Positions 61,920 through 64,000 of a stretch of DNA of 64,000 bases are shown piece after piece (positions within the stretch are counted from its first letter, which is position 1; each line of letters opens with the position of its first letter). The DNA comes from Microbacterium sp. MF43 (GTDB lineage Bacteria > Actinomycetota > Actinomycetes > Actinomycetales > Microbacteriaceae). The position numbers were made by a program, and so were the translations under genes. Below the pieces are notes generated by a model, which was not told the origin of the DNA, ran no database searches, and worked only from the letters and a program-made list of their open reading frames with translations. The DNA lies in assembly GCF_012847295.1 (NCBI RefSeq), contig NZ_JABBDY010000002.1:1-64000 (forward strand), given 5' to 3'.

Positions 61920-62345
61920 ATGACGGTCACGAGCGAAGCCACCACTGCCTGGAAGGGCGGCCTCTTCGACGGATCCGGCGAGGTGACCTTCCAGTCGTCT
62001 GGCCTGGGCACCTTCGACGTCAACTGGAAGGCCCGCAGCGAGGGCTCCACCTCGGTGACCACCCCTGAGGAGCTCATCGCGGCGGCGCATTCCTCGTGCT
62101 TCAGCATGGCCTTCTCGCTCGCCCTTGCCGAGAACGGCACCCCGCCCGAGTCGATCGACACGACGGCTTCGGTGACCTTCAAGCCGGGCACGGGGATCAC
62201 GGGGAGCCACCTCAACGTCAACGCGGTCGTCCCGGGACTCGACCCAGAGGAGTTCGAGCGCCTTGCGCAGGAGGCGAAGGCGGGCTGCCCGGTCTCGCAG
62301 GCCCTGGCGGGCGTCGAGATCACGATCGAGGCCACGCTTGCCTGA
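61920..62345 (+). CDS. OsmC family peroxiredoxin
   Basis: A 141-residue OsmC/Ohr-type thiol peroxidase. The reactive Cys60 is in AAAHSSCFSMAF and the resolving Cys123 in KAGCPVSQAL. It would reduce organic or hydrogen peroxide with lipoylated or thioredoxin-like reductants. GGGAGG lies upstream of the ATG. It follows the thioredoxin/DUF4395 pair by 123 bp and overlaps the epimerase start by 8 bases. Confidence 0.93.
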   Translation: MTVTSEATTAWKGGLFDGSGEVTFQSSGLGTFDVNWKARSEGSTSVTTPEELIAAAHSSCFSMAFSLALAENGTPPESIDTTASVTFKPGTGITGSHLNVNAVVPGLDPEEFERLAQEAKAGCPVSQALAGVEITIEATLA

Positions 62346-63267
62346 GGCCGAGACGCCCCGTTCCCCCGCCGGCCGTGTGGTCGTCGCGGGGGGATCGGGA
62401 CTGATCGGCTCGGCCCTCGTCGACAGCCTGCGCGCCGACGGCATCGAGGTGACGCGACTCGTCCGCCGGCCGCCGGCATCGCCCGACGAGGTGGAGTGGC
62501 TGACCGACACCATGCCCCTCGATCCGGCGGTGCTCGAGGGCGCGCGCGCGGTGGTGGGCCTCAACGGCGCCAGCATCGGACGATTCCCGTGGACGCGCAA
62601 GTACAAGAACACGCTGCTGTGGTCACGCGTGACCCCGACGCAGGCGCTCGCGCGTGCGGTGCGCGAACTGGGGACGGATGCCCCGGCACTCGTGAACGCA
62701 TCCGCGGTCGGCTACTACGGCTCGGCGCCGCGACGCACCCTCGACGAGGGCTCCCCTCGCGGCGAGACGTTCCTCGCGGACGTGTGCGCGGAGTGGGAGT
62801 CGGCGGCCCGGGGGGCGGGTGACTCCGCCCGCGTCGCGCTGCTGCGCACCGCGCCGGTGGTGCACCGCGACGGCATCCTCAAGCCGCTCATCCTTCTGAC
62901 CAAGCTCGGAGTCAGCGGGCCGATCGGCCGAGGCACGCAGGTATGGCCCTGGATCTCCCTCGATGACGAGGTGCGGGCGATCCGCCATGTGATCGACTCC
63001 GATCTCGACGGACCGGTGAATCTCACGGGGCCGACCCGCGCGACGGCGAACGATCTCGGCTTCGCCCTCGCTGTGCGCCTCAATCGGCCGTTCCTGCTGC
63101 GCGCACCGGTCTGGGCGGTGCGAACGGTGCTCGGCCGTGATGCCACCGAGGCGATCCTGACGACCGACGCCCACGTGGTGCCGGCCGCGCTGGAGGCCTC
63201 CGGTTTCGAGTTCCGCCACGCGACCGTCGAGGACGCCATCGCGGCGACCGTGCCCGCGGCGGGATGA
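62338..63267 (+). CDS. TIGR01777 family epimerase-like protein
   Basis: A 309-residue NAD(P)-binding protein of the TIGR01777 (YfcH/SulA-like) family. The Rossmann motif is VVVAGGSGLIGSALV, then SRVTPTQALARAV, NASAVGYYGS, WEsAA-type EWESAARG and the C-terminal FLLRAPVWAVRTVLG. The TTG at 62338 overlaps the OsmC end and has GAGG 6 bases upstream; a GTG at 62377 is the alternative. The biological role is uncertain. Confidence 0.85.
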   Translation: MPEAETPRSPAGRVVVAGGSGLIGSALVDSLRADGIEVTRLVRRPPASPDEVEWLTDTMPLDPAVLEGARAVVGLNGASIGRFPWTRKYKNTLLWSRVTPTQALARAVRELGTDAPALVNASAVGYYGSAPRRTLDEGSPRGETFLADVCAEWESAARGAGDSARVALLRTAPVVHRDGILKPLILLTKLGVSGPIGRGTQVWPWISLDDEVRAIRHVIDSDLDGPVNLTGPTRATANDLGFALAVRLNRPFLLRAPVWAVRTVLGRDATEAILTTDAHVVPAALEASGFEFRHATVEDAIAATVPAAG

Positions 63268-63268
63268 G

Positions 63269-63718
63269 TCAGCCGCGGCGCTTCGCGCGCTCCAGCCGGA
63301 TCGCCCGGCGCACCGCCTCGCGCGCGCGTCGGCGGTCGCCCGAGGCGTCGTACGCGAGCCCGAGGCGGTACCAGGCGCGCCAATCATCCGGGCTGGCTTC
63401 GACGGCGGCGCGGTAGGCGGGGAACAGGGCGTCGGCCTCGGAGCGCACGATGCGTCCGCTGGGGAGAACGTCGACCTCTTCTCGAGGGAGGGCCCCCTCG
63501 GCTTCCAGCCGCCGACCCAGGGCTTCGGCACGCACTCCGAACCACAGTTCGCGACCGAGCGCCCAGGCGGCGATGAGGGGCAGCACGACCAGCGCCGCAC
63601 CCATGAGCACCCCCACGGGATCGCCGCTCATCAGCAGCAGCCACGCTCGCTGCGCGACGAGCGCGATGTAGACTGCGAGCAGCACCGCCATCACGGCGAC
63701 GCCGATGCGTGCGCTCAT
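63269..63718 (-). CDS. small membrane protein with TPR-like C terminus
   Basis: A 149-residue protein with two membrane helices (about 5-30 and 36-58) and a C-terminal TPR-like helix pair: PAYRAAVEASPDDWRAWYRLGLAYDASGDRRRAREAVRRAIRLE. It is not named. The ATG overlaps the dapB stop (ATGA), so it is translated from the dapB mRNA. The TPR suggests a protein-interaction role. Confidence 0.75.
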   Translation of the reverse strand: MSARIGVAVMAVLLAVYIALVAQRAWLLLMSGDPVGVLMGAALVVLPLIAAWALGRELWFGVRAEALGRRLEAEGALPREEVDVLPSGRIVRSEADALFPAYRAAVEASPDDWRAWYRLGLAYDASGDRRRAREAVRRAIRLERAKRRG

Positions 63719-64000
63719 ACTCCCGTGGCCCGCGCCACCTGCCCGGGGACGTCACCCTCGTCGAGCGGCCTCGCGTCGGCGGCGACGGATCCGGGCCGGC
63801 GGATGCCGATGTCGAGGAAGCTGTCCAGCCCCACGACGATGCCGGTCGCCTCTCTCGCAGCGGCGAGCGCGAGCCGGATGCCGGGGCCGTACGCCAGCGC
63901 CGGCTCGATGGTGTCGTGAACGATCGTGAGCGACTCCCCCGCGCCCGACAGAATCGCCTCCTGCCTCGCGATGACCCCGGGACGGCGGAGCGAGTGGATC
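63715..64000 (-). CDS. dapB: 4-hydroxy-tetrahydrodipicolinate reductase, 3' part only
   Basis: The right edge of the window cuts a minus-strand gene: 94 codons before the TGA at 63715 remain. The fragment reads IHSLRRPGVIARQEAILSGAGESLTIVHDTIEPALAYGPGIRLAL, like the C-terminal dimerisation/substrate domain of DapB, where HSxRxPGxxAxQEV and LTIxHD are conserved. It would use NAD(P)H to reduce the DapA product. It ends with a loose tail and overlaps the next gene by 4 bases. The 5' part lies beyond 64000. Confidence 0.88.
   Translation of the reverse strand, partial: IHSLRRPGVIARQEAILSGAGESLTIVHDTIEPALAYGPGIRLALAAAREATGIVVGLDSFLDIGIRRPGSVAADARPLDEGDVPGQVARATGV

Overview
The window is about 64 kb of very GC-rich actinobacterial chromosome. 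It is best explained as core genome of a Microbacteriaceae species, probably Microbacterium. The basis is the G+C content, many leaderless-looking starts, a gluABCD glutamate-uptake operon, and a gene order that follows two blocks familiar from Mycobacterium tuberculosis (infC-rpmI-rplT-tsnR-pheST-argCJBDFH-tyrS, and lexA-hflX-dapF-miaA-miaB-recX-recA-clgR-pgsA-ftsK-rnj-dapA-thyA-dfrA-dapB). I saw no prophage, insertion sequence, CRISPR array or tRNA. The genus is inference, because the 16S gene lies just outside the left edge.

Layout. 1-464 is the promoter and leader of an rRNA operon on the minus strand. 465-6785 holds a DUF4184 membrane protein, tyrS, an aldo/keto reductase with a divergent MerR regulator, a SatD-like DNA-binding protein and a secreted PKD protein with a degenerate M23-like domain. 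6995-15408 holds a membrane protein and the arginine operon argC-J-B-D-F-(DUF418)-argH, joined by 4-bp stop/start overlaps. 15634-20536 holds an epimerase, a pair of inverted-repeat elements and pheST. 20594-24104 is gluABCD. 24182-26459 is a TrmH-type methyltransferase and infC-rpmI-rplT; infC starts at an AUC codon. 26725-32567 holds DUF1844, a PLP decarboxylase, SseB and hisC-hisB-hisH-priA.

32591-33929 is the SOS pair: a LysM protein divergent from lexA, with a candidate LexA box over the LysM promoter. 33987-40874 holds a membrane protein, metF-metE and an S9 peptidase. 40871-48437 holds hflX, a methyltransferase, dapF, miaA, miaB and an ABC-2 exporter. 48536-55697 holds recX, recA, DUF3046, a ClgR-like regulator, a CinA-family amidase, pgsA, ftsK and a GNAT protein. 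55776-60689 holds RNase J, dapA, an SDR, dfrA and thyA. 60788-63267 is a thioredoxin / DUF4395 / OsmC / epimerase run, and the window ends in the 3' part of dapB followed by a small TPR-like membrane protein.

Functionally the window covers amino-acid biosynthesis (Arg, His, Met, Lys/diaminopimelate), translation (PheRS, TyrRS, IF3, L35, L20, tRNA modification), thymidylate and folate supply, and the SOS response (lexA, recA, recX, LysM division factor). The most unusual signals are at the DNA level. One is an over-represented GGATGCC/GGCATCC word, whose 18-bp palindrome CGGATGCCGCGGCATCCG recurs exactly three times. Others are a tandem pair of long inverted repeats next to pheT, a 22-bp hairpin at the end of a membrane-protein gene, and a widespread TAnnnT-6 nt-start layout that predicts many leaderless mRNAs.
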